Origin: Acinetobacter dispersus | GTDB taxonomy: Bacteria; Pseudomonadota; Gammaproteobacteria; Pseudomonadales; Moraxellaceae | NCBI RefSeq assembly: GCF_009884975.1 | Contig: NZ_CP041970.1 | Location: 2,728,001-2,792,000, forward strand | DNA length: 64,000 nt | Reading direction: 5' to 3' | Part shown: positions 39,355-49,411 of the stretch, piece after piece | How the letters are laid out: each line of letters begins with the position of its first letter | Position numbering within the stretch: the stretch's first letter is position 1 | Translations under genes and position numbers: made by a program | Notes under the pieces: generated by a model | Told to the model about the DNA's origin: nothing | What the model saw: the letters and a program-made list of their open reading frames with translations, nothing else | Database searches by the model: none

Positions 39355-39888
39355 TTAAACTGTTTTTTCGACTTGGCGAAACTCTAGTTCAACTTGAGTT
39401 GGTCGATTAAATACATTAATCGTCAACGTTAAACGTGACTTCTCGTATAGTACTTCCTCCACGACTCCTTTAAAGTCTGTGAACGGACCATCTATAACGA
39501 GCAATTCTTCACCAGGTTCAAACATCGTCTTAGGACGAGGTGCTTCGCCTGTGTTGCGTACACGAGCAAGAATCGCATCAGCTTCACGTTGTGAAATCGG
39601 AGCTGGTTTCTCTGGAGTACCACCAATAAAACCAAGAACTTTTGGACACTCTTTTACGATATGCCAAGTATCATCATTCATTTCCATTTCGACTAACACA
39701 TAGCCAGGAAAGAATTTACGTTCAGACTTGCGCTTCTTACCATCCTTCATTTCCACTACTTCTTCAGTAGGGACAAGGACTTCACCAAAGCTTTCAGCAA
39801 CAGTACTACGCTGAATTCGATCATTAAGCGAACGCATCACTTGTTTTTCAAAGCCTGAATAGGCATGAATAATATACCAACGTTTCAT
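39355..39888 (-). CDS. nusG: transcription termination/antitermination factor NusG
   Basis: 177 aa from the ATG at 39888; the frame is open to a TTG five codons earlier. NusG binds RNA polymerase across the cleft to suppress pausing and links it to Rho or the ribosome. The NGN domain begins [15 protein letters not shown] and includes [11 protein letters not shown] and PKVLGFIGG; the KOW domain ([16 protein letters not shown]) follows a linker. It lies 7 bp after the secE stop codon, the conserved secE-nusG operon. Confidence 0.98.
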   Translation of the reverse strand: MKRWYIIHAYSGFEKQVMRSLNDRIQRSTVAESFGEVLVPTEEVVEMKDGKKRKSERKFFPGYVLVEMEMNDDTWHIVKECPKVLGFIGGTPEKPAPISQREADAILARVRNTGEAPRPKTMFEPGEELLVIDGPFTDFKGVVEEVLYEKSRLTLTINVFNRPTQVELEFRQVEKTV

Positions 39889-39895
39889 CGCGTTC

Positions 39896-40336
39896 TTACC
39901 CAATAATTAACTTAATAAACCAACCTAAGCCGTAGTCGAAACACCATAAAACCAATGATGCAACAAGTACAACCAAAAGAACTTGCCACGATGTCGTGAT
40001 CGTCTCTTGTTTTGTTGGCCAGGTCACTCGACGCAGTTCAATTCGCGCATCTTGTAATAAACGCACAAAGCCTTTGCCTTGATGGGTGGCGTATAATAAA
40101 CCTAAAGCGACTACGACACAAGCCAAAATCACCCCAACACGCACCCAAATATCATTTGCTGGTGCCCAATAGGCAGGTAAATGCTGATTTACCAATGCTG
40201 AACCGACCAATAAAGCTATAGCAATCAACCATAAGACAACATCTAGCGGTGAACCAGAACTTACAACTTCTGCAACATTATTTCTTTGAGGGATTGGCGC
40301 GTCGCTTAATGCGTCACGCGATTTATCATTCGACAT
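39896..40336 (-). CDS. secE: preprotein translocase subunit SecE
   Basis: 146 aa. SecE clamps the SecY channel in the inner membrane. Three membrane segments are visible (about 32-50, 62-82 and 115-140), as in the E. coli protein and unlike the single-span form of most bacteria. The conserved amphipathic helix and third segment ([29 protein letters not shown]) include the Trp-Pro-Thr motif. The N-terminal 25 residues are polar and variable. Located between tRNA-Trp and nusG. Confidence 0.97.
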   Translation of the reverse strand: MSNDKSRDALSDAPIPQRNNVAEVVSSGSPLDVVLWLIAIALLVGSALVNQHLPAYWAPANDIWVRVGVILACVVVALGLLYATHQGKGFVRLLQDARIELRRVTWPTKQETITTSWQVLLVVLVASLVLWCFDYGLGWFIKLIIG

Positions 40337-40412
40337 TTTTTTACTCGTCGTAGAATTCGCGACTTATTATATGACAACTTAGCCAGAATTAAGCTTTTTT
40401 CTTAAAAAAAAG

Positions 40413-40488
40413 TGGCAGGCCAGGAGGGACTCGAACCCCCAACATTCGGTTTTGGAGACCGACGCTCTACCAATTGAACTACTGACCT
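40413..40488 (-). tRNA. tRNA-Trp (anticodon CCA)
   Basis: A 76-nt cloverleaf with encoded 3' CCA. The 7-bp acceptor (AGGTCAG/CTGGCCT), the D-arm with TTCAATTGGTAGA, the anticodon loop CTCCAAA and the T-arm GGGGGTTCGAGTCCCTC are all complete. It lies between tuf and secE, the same place as in E. coli. Confidence 0.98.
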
Positions 40489-40495
40489 AACGTAC

Positions 40496-40521
40496 AAATC
40501 GAAAGCCGGAGCTTTCGATTT
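40496..40521 (-). other. stem-loop between tuf and tRNA-Trp
   Basis: A perfect 11-bp stem, AAATCGAAAGC with GCTTTCGATTT, and a CGGA loop, 23 bp after the tuf stop codon. There is no T-run, so it may be a 3'-end stabiliser or processing point rather than an intrinsic terminator. Confidence 0.6.
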
Positions 40522-40544
40522 GAGTGTAACACACGGTATTGGGC

Positions 40545-41735
40545 TTATGCAGTTACTTTAGCAACAACACCAGCGCCTACAGTACGACCACCTTCACGGA
40601 TCGCAAAACGTAGACCTGGGTCCATTGCGATCGGGTGAATTAATTCTACTGACATCTCAACGTTGTCACCAGGCATTACCATTTCTACGCCATCTTGTAA
40701 TTTGATCGCGCCAGTTACGTCAGTTGTACGGAAGTAGAACTGCGGACGGTAACCGTTAAGGAATGGAGTATGACGACCACCCTCTTCTTTAGAAAGTACG
40801 TATACTTCTGCATCGAATTTAGTGTGCGGCTTGATTGTACCTGGCTTAGCAAGTACTTGACCACGTTGTACGTCTTCACGCTTAGTACCACGAAGAAGAA
40901 CACCACAGTTCTCGCCTGCACGACCTTCGTCAAGCAATTTACGGAACATTTCTACGCCAGTTACAGTTGTCTTAACCGTATCTTTGATACCTACGATTTC
41001 AACTTCTTCACCAACTTTTACGATACCAGCTTCTACACGACCAGTTACAACTGTACCACGGCCTGAGATAGAGAATACGTCTTCGATTGGCATCAAAAAT
41101 GCTTTGTCGATAGCACGTTCTGGTTCTGGAATGTAAGAATCAAGTGCAGCAACTAAATCAATTACAGCTTTCTCGCCATAAGGACCGTCGTTACCGTTTA
41201 ATGCTTGAAGAGCTGAACCACGGATGATTGGAGTGTCATCACCTGGGAAGTCATAAGTAGAAAGAAGTTCACGAACTTCCATTTCTACTAATTCAAGTAA
41301 TTCTTCATCATCAACAAGGTCACACTTGTTCAAGAATACGATGATGTAAGGTACACCAACCTGACGTGAAAGAAGGATGTGTTCACGAGTTTGTGGCATT
41401 GGACCATCAGTCGCAGCACATACAAGGATCGCGCCGTCCATCTGAGCAGCACCAGTAATCATGTTTTTAACATAATCGGCGTGGCCTGGGCAGTCTACGT
41501 GAGCGTAGTGACGGATTGGAGAATCGTATTCTACGTGTGAAGTATTAATTGTAATACCACGTGCTTTTTCTTCAGGAGCTGAGTCGATTTGTGAGTAATC
41601 TTTCGCTTCACCGCCGTAAGTTTTTGCACAGATAGTTGCAATCGCAGCAGTTAAAGTTGTTTTACCATGGTCAACGTGACCAATTGTACCCACGTTTACG
41701 TGTGGTTTATTACGTTCAAACTTAGCCTTAGCCAT
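40545..41735 (-). CDS. tuf: elongation factor Tu
   Basis: 396 aa. EF-Tu delivers aminoacyl-tRNA to the ribosome with GTP. The G domain has GHVDHGKTT (P-loop), the effector block [21 protein letters not shown] (G3) and NKCDLVDD (G4); domains 2 and 3 follow, with [12 protein letters not shown] and the C-terminal [12 protein letters not shown]. Only this copy is in the window; many relatives carry a second. It follows four tRNA genes in the same direction, as tufB does in E. coli. Confidence 0.99.
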   Translation of the reverse strand: MAKAKFERNKPHVNVGTIGHVDHGKTTLTAAIATICAKTYGGEAKDYSQIDSAPEEKARGITINTSHVEYDSPIRHYAHVDCPGHADYVKNMITGAAQMDGAILVCAATDGPMPQTREHILLSRQVGVPYIIVFLNKCDLVDDEELLELVEMEVRELLSTYDFPGDDTPIIRGSALQALNGNDGPYGEKAVIDLVAALDSYIPEPERAIDKAFLMPIEDVFSISGRGTVVTGRVEAGIVKVGEEVEIVGIKDTVKTTVTGVEMFRKLLDEGRAGENCGVLLRGTKREDVQRGQVLAKPGTIKPHTKFDAEVYVLSKEEGGRHTPFLNGYRPQFYFRTTDVTGAIKLQDGVEMVMPGDNVEMSVELIHPIAMDPGLRFAIREGGRTVGAGVVAKVTA

Positions 41736-41837
41736 TTGATTCTCCTCGTTTACGTCGACACAAGTTTAGAGAAAAACAACCCTGAAAAACCTTACTTATC
41801 GACAATCGCCTAAAAAACTAGACACCCAATACTTGAA

Positions 41838-41860
41838 AAGCAGACTATAATAGCCTGCTT
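41838..41860 (-). other. hairpin between tRNA-Thr(GGT) and tuf
   Basis: AAGCAGGC pairs with GTCTGCTT (one wobble) on the minus strand around a 7-base A/T loop, followed by TTC. It could be a partial terminator or an RNase processing element separating the tRNAs from the tuf message. Confidence 0.45.
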
Positions 41861-41897
41861 CTTTAAAATCTGTAGAAATTCTACTAAGTTTTATATC

Positions 41898-41972
<75 letters not shown>

Positions 41973-41983
41973 GACATCTTCGA

Positions 41984-42059
41984 TGGAGCGGGAGACGAGG
42001 GTCGAACTCGCGACATGCAGCTTGGAAGGCTGCCACTCTACCAACTGAGTTACTCCCGC
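41984..42059 (-). tRNA. tRNA-Gly (anticodon TCC)
   Basis: A complete 76-nt cloverleaf with encoded CCA: acceptor GCGGGAG/CTCCCGC, anticodon stem GCAGC/GCTGC with loop CTTCCAA, T-arm GCGAGTTCGACCCTCGT. The gap to tRNA-Thr(GGT) is 11 bp. Confidence 0.98.
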
Positions 42060-42092
42060 ATATTGGTATTTACCACTTCTATCGAAGTTAGA

Positions 42093-42177
42093 TGGTGGTG
42101 AGAGAAGGATTCGAACCTTCGAAACTTTCGTAGCAGAGTTACAGTCTGCCCCCTTTGGCCGCTCGGGAATCTCACCA
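42093..42177 (-). tRNA. tRNA-Tyr (anticodon GTA)
   Basis: An 85-nt class II tRNA with a long variable arm and encoded CCA. The acceptor is TGGTGAG/CTCACCA, the anticodon loop CTGTAAC, and the T-arm GAAGGTTCGAATCCTTC. Confidence 0.98.
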
Positions 42178-42229
42178 TATCACACTTACACAGTGCTGTT
42201 CTTTACACTATACTATCACACTTTTAAGA

Positions 42230-42305
<76 letters not shown>

Positions 42306-42404
42306 TCTTTCTTAGTGTTTCGTACGTTTCGTATCGGAACGGTGTGCAGTTTAGCAAAACTCTGAATCGATGCAAGTGCTTTTTTCAAAAAAATCGCTAA
42401 AAAC

Positions 42405-43898
42405 TCATAAAATCAATCCGTTTGACGATAATTCAACCGCTTTGATCACTGCGCGAGCTTTTATTTGGGTTTCATTCCACTCAGACTCTGGATTTGAGTC
42501 CGCAACTAACCCTGCTCCAGCCTGTACATAGACTTTTTTATCACGAATAACACAGGTGCGGATCGCAATTGACATGTCCATTTCACCATGCCAGCCTAAA
42601 TATCCAACAGCCCCACCAAATACACCACGTTTTACGGGTTCAACTTCATCAATAATTTCCATAGCACGAATTTTTGGTGCACCAGAAAGTGTCCCTGCAG
42701 GGAATGTCGCCTTAAAAACATCTAAAGCATCGACATCATCACGAACTTCACCTTGTACATTTGACACAATATGCATCACATGTGAATAACGCTCGATCAC
42801 CATACGATCGGTAACTTGCACTTTTCCGATTTTAGAAACACGTCCAACATCATTACGCCCCAGATCAATCAACATGAGATGTTCGGCAATCTCTTTTTCA
42901 TCAGTTAACAAATCTTGTTCCAAGGCAATATCTTCTTCTTTGGTTTTACCACGTGGTCGCGTCCCTGCTAATGGACGTACTGTCGCAATCCCATTTTCCA
43001 GACGAGATAAGATTTCTGGTGATGAACCAACGATATGAAATGGTTTTTTATCTCCAAGGGTTTGCCCTTGCACCAAAAATAAATACGGTGATGGATTTAA
43101 ATGACGGAGCGCACGATACACTTGCAAGGCTTCACCATCAAAGTCCGATACCATACGTTGACCAGGCACAACCTGCATCACATCGCCGGCACGGATGTAT
43201 TCCTTAACCTTCTCAACCGTTTCCAGAAACTTCTCTTTTCCTGTAATCGATTCAAAATGCGGTGCAGTATGGGGTTTGGCTTGCAAACTAACAGGTATCG
43301 CCAGCAATTGTTCAAGTTGATCTAGCTTTTGCTGAGCTTGAGCATAGGCATCAGGCTGATTTGCATCGGCATGATGGATGAGGAATAAAGTATCTTTTAA
43401 ATTATCAAACACAATCACGGTTTGAGAGAGCATCAACCAAAGGTCGGGCAAAGTAACTGGATCAGCAGTCGGTACATTTTTCAGTTTTGGTTCAATATAA
43501 CGCACAGCGTCATAGCCCAAATAACCGACCAAACCACCTGTAAAATTAGGCAAATCGGGTAAATCTGCCTGTGTAGGCACTTTGAACTGACTTTGAAACT
43601 CTCGAATATATTGAAATGGGTCGGCACAATCTTGCTGAGTCACCGTACCATCTGCGTCTTGAATCGTTAATACGCCAGCATTACAGGAAAAAACAGTCGA
43701 CTCACCCAACCCAATCATGGAATAGCGCGCCCAGTTTTCTCCCCCCTCAACAGACTCGAAGAGATACGCTTGTTGATGATGTTTAAACCGTGCGAAAACA
43801 GAAAGTGGGGTTTCAGTATCCGCCAAACGTTGGCGGTATACAGGAATGGTGTTATAGCCTGCTGATTTTAATTGCTCAAATTGTACAAATGTGGTCAT
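42405..43898 (-). CDS. trpE: anthranilate synthase component I
   Basis: 497 aa. TrpE converts chorismate to anthranilate with ammonia supplied by TrpG, the first step of tryptophan synthesis. The chorismate-binding domain contains GDVMQVVPGQRM, the PLAGTRPRGKTKEED block, DLGRNDVGRVSKIG, TFPAGTLSGAPKIRAMEII and GLVADSNPESEWNE. The N-terminal part has the PVYRQRLADTETPLSVFARF stretch; the feedback-site LLES pattern appears as YLFESVEGGENWARYS. No trpG is adjacent. It lies downstream of gph in the same direction, as in Pseudomonas. Confidence 0.97.
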   Translation of the reverse strand: MTTFVQFEQLKSAGYNTIPVYRQRLADTETPLSVFARFKHHQQAYLFESVEGGENWARYSMIGLGESTVFSCNAGVLTIQDADGTVTQQDCADPFQYIREFQSQFKVPTQADLPDLPNFTGGLVGYLGYDAVRYIEPKLKNVPTADPVTLPDLWLMLSQTVIVFDNLKDTLFLIHHADANQPDAYAQAQQKLDQLEQLLAIPVSLQAKPHTAPHFESITGKEKFLETVEKVKEYIRAGDVMQVVPGQRMVSDFDGEALQVYRALRHLNPSPYLFLVQGQTLGDKKPFHIVGSSPEILSRLENGIATVRPLAGTRPRGKTKEEDIALEQDLLTDEKEIAEHLMLIDLGRNDVGRVSKIGKVQVTDRMVIERYSHVMHIVSNVQGEVRDDVDALDVFKATFPAGTLSGAPKIRAMEIIDEVEPVKRGVFGGAVGYLGWHGEMDMSIAIRTCVIRDKKVYVQAGAGLVADSNPESEWNETQIKARAVIKAVELSSNGLIL

Positions 43899-44009
43899 GA
43901 ATCATCTCTATGGTTTTTTAATTTCTGTGCGTTTTTTCTGTAGTGCTATTTCAAGCCCGCCATCGAAAAACCATAACAATCTTCATGCCTGTCTCCTTAC
44001 CGAATTTTC

Positions 44010-44675
44010 TTAAACTAATTCTGCCAAATGATCGACCACTTGCTGTGGTTGGCAATCATAGATGCTTTCTCCATGATTATAGCCATAGCTGACCACAATA
44101 CAATCAATACCTGCACGTCTTGCCGCCTCCACATCATTACTTGAATCACCAATCATTAAGGTTTCTGCTGTAGATGTCCCTTCGAGTTCCACGCAATGCA
44201 GCAGCGGTAATGGATGCGGTTTTCGTTCAGACAAACTATCACCACCAATCACAATTTTGAAATACGGACTCAATTGCAAAATATCCAAAATACCCTTCGC
44301 TAAATGCTCAGGCTTATTGGTAACACATGCCATCGTAATGTTATGCGTTTGACAATAGTCCAGAAATGGCAAAACACCCTCATACACTCGGGTATTTACA
44401 CAGAGTTCCTGAGCATAGACGTCAACAAATGTACTGAGGAGTTGTTCTTGCTGTTGGGCATCTACTTGTTCAAATAAATGTTCCAACACAGCTTCACACA
44501 GTTTGGCAGCACCTTTTCCGACCCAAACACGGACTTGCGCTTCAGTCACTGTCGCGAAGCCCAGTTTTTCCAGACTCAAATTCATCGCTCGATATAGATC
44601 AGCAGCAGAATCCACCAGTGTCCCATCCAGATCAAATAAAACTAAATTACGGCTTTGTAACTGAGCAACAGACAT
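44010..44675 (-). CDS. gph: phosphoglycolate phosphatase
   Basis: 221 aa from the ATG at 44675; the frame runs upstream to 44768 but the extra residues are unlike the family. A HAD-superfamily hydrolase that dephosphorylates 2-phosphoglycolate formed during repair of DNA 3' ends. The motifs are LFDLDGTLVDS (nucleophile and acid aspartates), the helical cap (about 15-85), CVTNKP (motif II Thr), the Lys of GGDSLSERKPHPLPL (motif III), and MIGDSSNDVEAARRAG (motif IV). The 111-bp spacing and gene order with trpE repeat the Pseudomonas arrangement. Specificity within HAD is supported by context. Confidence 0.9.
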   Translation of the reverse strand: MSVAQLQSRNLVLFDLDGTLVDSAADLYRAMNLSLEKLGFATVTEAQVRVWVGKGAAKLCEAVLEHLFEQVDAQQQEQLLSTFVDVYAQELCVNTRVYEGVLPFLDYCQTHNITMACVTNKPEHLAKGILDILQLSPYFKIVIGGDSLSERKPHPLPLLHCVELEGTSTAETLMIGDSSNDVEAARRAGIDCIVVSYGYNHGESIYDCQPQQVVDHLAELV

Positions 44676-44745
44676 ATATTTCGACCCAAGAAATGAAAAA
44701 GGCATACCAACGTGGGCATGCCTTGATTGTAGAAGCTTCGCCCGA

Positions 44746-45363
44746 TTATTTAAAGAACAGCCAGGCAATCACAGCCAAAATGATCAGTACAATAATCGAA
44801 ATCAAACCAACAGAAGCGTTCTTTTGTTGCTCTTTTTCCTGAGCGACACGCGAAACTGGCTCATCAATCGCAACAGGTTGTGGCTCAGGTACAGCCTGAA
44901 CACTCACCCCTTCAGGAATTGGAGCGGGTTTTGGAATCGAGACCTGTTGCGGCATACCATCGCGCGTTATTGGTGTTTCAACTGCACGCTCAGCAATACT
45001 TGGCATACCTTGATCATGTGTAGTCGAGGTCACAGGCTCAATTTCGATTTCAGGTAATTCAGCTTCAGTTACTGCTGGTGCAAGTACAGAGAAGACAAAA
45101 CTTGCAAACTGCAAAATATCACCATCATGCAATTCGGTTTCTTGCTCGACACGCGCATCATTAATGAAGGTACCATTTGACGAATTAAGGTCTTGTACCC
45201 AAAGCTGCTGATCTTTCAGCAACAAAGCGGCATGACGACGCGAAATATCTGCTGATTGCAACAAAATATCGGCATCTTGGTGTCTACCCACCAGCATATC
45301 GCGCTCGATATTCAGTTCTTGCCCCGTAAATTCACCTGTAATGGCTTGTAATTTCCAAGTCAT
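44746..45363 (-). CDS. FHA-domain protein with C-terminal membrane anchor
   Basis: 205 aa. An N-terminal forkhead-associated domain (about 20-92) shows the phosphothreonine-binding marks MLVGRHQDADILL, ISRRHA and LNSSNGTFIND. A proline-rich disordered linker (about 100-175) leads to a single C-terminal membrane helix (about 182-203) ending in FFK, so the FHA domain faces the cytoplasm. No partner kinase is encoded nearby. It stands between gspD and gph on the same strand, 63 bp after gspD, and may be part of the gspNCD transcript. The role is unknown. Confidence 0.82.
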   Translation of the reverse strand: MTWKLQAITGEFTGQELNIERDMLVGRHQDADILLQSADISRRHAALLLKDQQLWVQDLNSSNGTFINDARVEQETELHDGDILQFASFVFSVLAPAVTEAELPEIEIEPVTSTTHDQGMPSIAERAVETPITRDGMPQQVSIPKPAPIPEGVSVQAVPEPQPVAIDEPVSRVAQEKEQQKNASVGLISIIVLIILAVIAWLFFK

Positions 45364-45426
45364 AGATGCATATCCTTATATAATTTCTTGCAATCATAGC
45401 ATTGTGACATAAGCGCTTCTGTGCTT

Positions 45427-47700
45427 CTACTGTGAAGACACTGGACGAATTGTGGTTGTCGTCACGGTGTTTTTACTGCGCTCTGTAGATTTTGCTGGCA
45501 GTTGCACTGTTTTTTGCTGCACCTGCGGCTCTTCAACAGCAACAGGTGTTGTCACTACAACCGTTTGTTTCGCTTGCGTCGCAGTTGGAACTTTCTGATA
45601 AGGAGAGTTGCTTACTACAGGTCGCGGATTATAAATATCTGCCACATTTTCAGGAAGCTTTGCAAAATTACCATTTTTATCCATAGATAATTGCAAGCTA
45701 TAAAGCTGATTATAACGTTGCTGAGAAAGACGGCGCACATCATCCGCATCCCCGACAATCGTAGGATGGATAAATACCAACAGATTACGCTTGATATTAC
45801 TACGCGCATCAGCACGGAATAAACGTCCAAGATATGGAATACTACTCAAGCCTGGAACACCTTGACGTGACAAAGAAGTATTGTCCGCAATCAAGCCGCC
45901 TAATACGACCGTTTGTCCATGCTCAGCAAGCACCGCCGTTTTGATGGCACGCTTATTGGTAACAAGGTCGGTTGCCTGGCCTTTATTGTTCTGAACATCG
46001 GAAACTTCCTGTTCAACTTCAAGGCGCACTGTACCATTTTCACCAATATGCGGAACCACTTTTAAAGTGACACCCACATCTTTACGTTCAACTGTCGTAT
46101 AAGGGTTAACTGTACCAGAGGTCCCCGTCGATACCGAACCAGTAACAAATGGAACGTTTTGACCTACAACAATATAAGCCTCTTCATTGTCCATGGTCAC
46201 AATTGAAGGCGTAGACAAGAAATTAGATTTGGTGTTGGTTTTCAACGCTTGTATCAACGCGCCATAAGCTTTACGTGAGTTTTCAAAATTCCCTAACCCA
46301 AGCGTCGCGCCATTCCCTTTATTGGCATCCCCAGCAATCGCCGCAGCTGCACCACTTGCACCACCCGTCGCATAACCCGCAGCAATAGATGCCAGACTTG
46401 CACCTACATTACTAAAGCTAAGAAGACCGACTCCACTACTCAAATCACCCAATGCCCATTGAATTCCCAGTTGATCTGCATCATCTCCTGAAACTTCAAT
46501 AATTGCTGCCTCAATCAATACTTGTTGACGACGAATATCCAGCTGTTGGATGGCCGCTTCAACTTCTCGCATCAACTGTGGATCGGCTTTAACCACCAAT
46601 GCATTTTGAGTCGGGTCCGCAATAATACTAATGCCTGCACCATTAAAACTGGTAATTGCCAAGTTTTGACTGTTATTTGAATTGCCATTTAAATTAATCG
46701 AAGGCGTAGAGACCGATGAACCTGTTGATGAACTTGAGTTTTGATTGTTTGAGATCAAATTATTAGACGAACTAGATCGGTTATTACTACTCGACGACGA
46801 TGATGAAGACGAAGCAGATTGACCTGTCACCAAGCCTTGTAAAATCTCAGCTAAATTTTTTGCGCTGGCATATTTTAAGCGGAAAACTTTTAAGCCACCC
46901 AATCGATCTGCTGATGGCACATCTAGCATTTCAACCATTTGACGTAAGCGCTTACGCGAGTCGGGATCACCTTTGATCAGAATTCGGTTGGTGCGATTAT
47001 CAGCAATGATCCGAACACGTGATCCAATAAAGTCTTTTGAAGCCCCTGTTGCACTCATGGTTTCGAGCAAACCAATCACTTCTTCGGCTTGACTCGATTG
47101 CAGGCTAATCGCCTCAATATCATTTTGCCCCGTACCATCCAGATTACGCACAATACTTTCTAGCTGATAAATATTGGTTGCCCGATCAGAAACGATTAAG
47201 GCATTGGTCCCAGCAACTGCTGCCAAATGAGCAAATTGCGGCATCAGCGGACGTAAAGCAGGAATCAAATCATTAGGATTGGTGTTTTGCAACCAAATGA
47301 CCCGTGTCACGATTTGATCGCCACCTGCACGACTACGTGCGTCATAAGGAATGCCTGAGTTCTTGGCATTACTATCAGGTACGAGCTTAACCGTATTCCC
47401 AGAAGGAAGTGCCACCACACCATTGACGTTAAGTACACCTAAAAATAGGTCATATACTTCATCTTTATTTAGCGGCTTGTTGGAAATAACCGTCACATTA
47501 CCGCGTACACGTGGGTCTACAGCAAAGTTCTTTCCTGTAATATCTGCAACTTCATTAATAAATGCCGTTAAATCCGCATCACGTAGATTGATCTTCCATG
47601 TCTGTGCTTGCACATTGGTACTGATTGTCGCAACCAAAGGTGCCGCGGCCAATAATGCCCAAAGTGGACGTTGATGATTTAAAAAAGCCATAACCTGCAC
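45427..47700 (-). CDS. gspD: type II secretion system secretin GspD
   Basis: 757 aa. GspD forms the 15-mer outer-membrane channel of type II secretion. A signal peptide (to about residue 32) is followed by N0 (about 33-105), N1-N3 repeats (to about 370) and the secretin core (about 385-660), with VPFVTGSVSTGTSGTVNPYT, VERKDVGVTLKVVPHI and VVLGGLIADNTS. A Ser/Asn-rich low-complexity loop (about 295-345) sits inside the N3 region. The C-terminal tail (about 690-757) is Val/Gln/Thr-rich and may bind a pilotin. GTG at 47700 has an AGGA ribosome site; ATG at 47691 is an alternative. Confidence 0.96.
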   Translation of the reverse strand: MQVMAFLNHQRPLWALLAAAPLVATISTNVQAQTWKINLRDADLTAFINEVADITGKNFAVDPRVRGNVTVISNKPLNKDEVYDLFLGVLNVNGVVALPSGNTVKLVPDSNAKNSGIPYDARSRAGGDQIVTRVIWLQNTNPNDLIPALRPLMPQFAHLAAVAGTNALIVSDRATNIYQLESIVRNLDGTGQNDIEAISLQSSQAEEVIGLLETMSATGASKDFIGSRVRIIADNRTNRILIKGDPDSRKRLRQMVEMLDVPSADRLGGLKVFRLKYASAKNLAEILQGLVTGQSASSSSSSSSSNNRSSSSNNLISNNQNSSSSTGSSVSTPSINLNGNSNNSQNLAITSFNGAGISIIADPTQNALVVKADPQLMREVEAAIQQLDIRRQQVLIEAAIIEVSGDDADQLGIQWALGDLSSGVGLLSFSNVGASLASIAAGYATGGASGAAAAIAGDANKGNGATLGLGNFENSRKAYGALIQALKTNTKSNFLSTPSIVTMDNEEAYIVVGQNVPFVTGSVSTGTSGTVNPYTTVERKDVGVTLKVVPHIGENGTVRLEVEQEVSDVQNNKGQATDLVTNKRAIKTAVLAEHGQTVVLGGLIADNTSLSRQGVPGLSSIPYLGRLFRADARSNIKRNLLVFIHPTIVGDADDVRRLSQQRYNQLYSLQLSMDKNGNFAKLPENVADIYNPRPVVSNSPYQKVPTATQAKQTVVVTTPVAVEEPQVQQKTVQLPAKSTERSKNTVTTTTIRPVSSQ

Positions 47701-47732
47701 TTATTCCTAACTGATATGGTGACGTGTGATCA

Positions 47733-48572
47733 CTAAAAACTTTGTTGTATGGTCATCACTTGATCACCACGTTTTATTTCTATTTTGGCATGCCCTTCAC
47801 GACGTACTTGCTCTAATAATTGTACTTCGTTGAGCCCCTGCCCGACGCTCTGACCATTGACCGATAGAATACGATCGCCAGCACGCAAACCCAAGGTATT
47901 TTTTAAATTCGATGGGGTCTTATCCGATATTTCATAACCATCTGAACCGCCTCCCGTTACCCCCATGTTTTTCATGTATTGCTCACGGTTATCCTGCATT
48001 TGCTGGATTGCCTGACCTAAGGCTGATTGCGGTGAGTTCTGAGTCGGTGCAGCTGCTGGAGGTGGGGCATTATTGCCACTGTTCAATACAGGTGCAATCG
48101 GTTGGTACAAGCCATTATCCAAACCCTTAAACTTTACTTCTCGAGTCGCGCCATTGCCTTGTCTCAAGATCACATGATCCCAGTACACTTCCGCCAATTG
48201 ATATGAGGTCGAACCAACCGTCTCTCCCACACGATAACGCTCAGCTGTATCATTCAACTTAATAACCGCAGAAGACAAGTAATTTGGTTGACCCAACAAT
48301 ACACCTTGTAACTCCAAGTTAACATTATCATCAGCTGAAGTTGCTGCAGGCTCATTAAATAAAGCAAAGGAACTGATATTTGGTACCTGTGCTTGTTGCG
48401 AACCCAACTCAACCCGATCGAACTGCATGGGTTGAGGAGGTGCAAGCACCCACCAAAACAATGAAGCTAATTTCCAGCATAACCACAAGATCAGTAAAGC
48501 TAGAACCAAGCCACTGAGCTTATCAACTTTTTGCCAACGCAATTGTTGCAACTTTTGAGTGATTGCCTTCAT
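47733..48572 (-). CDS. gspC: type II secretion system protein GspC
   Basis: 279 aa. GspC is the inner-membrane clamp that links the assembly platform to the GspD secretin. It has a short cytoplasmic N-terminus, one membrane segment (about 18-42), a periplasmic homology-region domain (about 80-150, with LQGVLLGQPNYLSSAVIKL and YRVGETV) and a C-terminal PDZ domain (about 200-279, with LKNTLGLRAGDRILSVNG). A Pro/Ala/Asn-rich linker separates the two. It begins in a TAATG overlap with gspN and ends 32 bp before gspD. Confidence 0.94.
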   Translation of the reverse strand: MKAITQKLQQLRWQKVDKLSGLVLALLILWLCWKLASLFWWVLAPPQPMQFDRVELGSQQAQVPNISSFALFNEPAATSADDNVNLELQGVLLGQPNYLSSAVIKLNDTAERYRVGETVGSTSYQLAEVYWDHVILRQGNGATREVKFKGLDNGLYQPIAPVLNSGNNAPPPAAAPTQNSPQSALGQAIQQMQDNREQYMKNMGVTGGGSDGYEISDKTPSNLKNTLGLRAGDRILSVNGQSVGQGLNEVQLLEQVRREGHAKIEIKRGDQVMTIQQSF

Positions 48573-49315
48573 TAGAAACCACCTTGCAATAATGGTTGAC
48601 GCGAGCTAATCACATACGTGTCAAGTCCAGCTTTACCCTGATAGGATGGAATATTCAATAACATGCGTTGCGTTAATTGCACATCCAACATCAGACTTGC
48701 ATCTAAACTCAGATTTGCCATTTTTTGGCTGCGTTGGTCACGAACATCGATTTGTAATTGTCCGTTTTCATCTTTCAGTTCAGCCACCAAAGAAGGCATA
48801 TTCATGCGGTCCTGTCGTTGACCAAAAGTATAGCCCAACTCACCGCCGCCCCAATTTAATTGACCTTCCGTCGCGCTAAAGCCTTTTTCTTTTTGATAAT
48901 TGAACTGTACATCTTTCAACTGAATTGAATTTTCAGGCCACTGCCAGTTGGCAAAGTACTTTAATGTTTCAGGCGAGATTTTCCCTTGCAGATCTTTGAT
49001 CATGATTTTTTTGCCAAAACCATAAGCAAAAATTCCATTGAATTGGGTATTACCGCTATGAATATCGAGATCTGCACCAACGCGCAGTAACAGCAAATCT
49101 AAAGGTCGTGTTTTCCAATGCACTGATCCACGCAATTGACCACGCTGCCAATCTGCCTGTCCTTGCCATATATTGCCGCTGACATTATGTAATATTTGAT
49201 TATCTTTTGAAAATTTCGCAATTAACCAAGTTGCTGGAATTTGTAAAATAATAAAAATTAAAAATGCAAAAATGGCGAAAATCCACCATCTCCATTGCTT
49301 GGTATTTTTCTTCAT
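48572..49315 (-). CDS. gspN: type II secretion system protein GspN
   Basis: 247 aa from the ATG at 49315, which has a GGTGG ribosome site and opens directly into the membrane anchor; upstream in-frame starts add non-homologous sequence. One N-terminal membrane segment (about 10-32) and a periplasmic domain with an LPATWLIAKF-like start and a GNIWQGQADW block fit GspN. GspN is an accessory T2SS protein, present in only some systems. Its stop codon overlaps the gspC start codon (TAATG). The order gspN-gspC-gspD without gspE-M nearby matches the split T2SS loci of Acinetobacter. Confidence 0.85.
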   Translation of the reverse strand: MKKNTKQWRWWIFAIFAFLIFIILQIPATWLIAKFSKDNQILHNVSGNIWQGQADWQRGQLRGSVHWKTRPLDLLLLRVGADLDIHSGNTQFNGIFAYGFGKKIMIKDLQGKISPETLKYFANWQWPENSIQLKDVQFNYQKEKGFSATEGQLNWGGGELGYTFGQRQDRMNMPSLVAELKDENGQLQIDVRDQRSQKMANLSLDASLMLDVQLTQRMLLNIPSYQGKAGLDTYVISSRQPLLQGGF

Positions 49316-49411
49316 TCCACCCTTACCAACATGCCAAATATCATCCTTCTTGAGACACTCGCCCCTGAATGACATTATGCATACTTTTTCAACATCGCCA
49401 ATTCTCTCATA

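Noticed and set aside
46780..46830. Tandem repeat or CRISPR-like array in gspD
   Set aside because: It is a run of serine and asparagine codons inside an intact GspD frame, without spacers.
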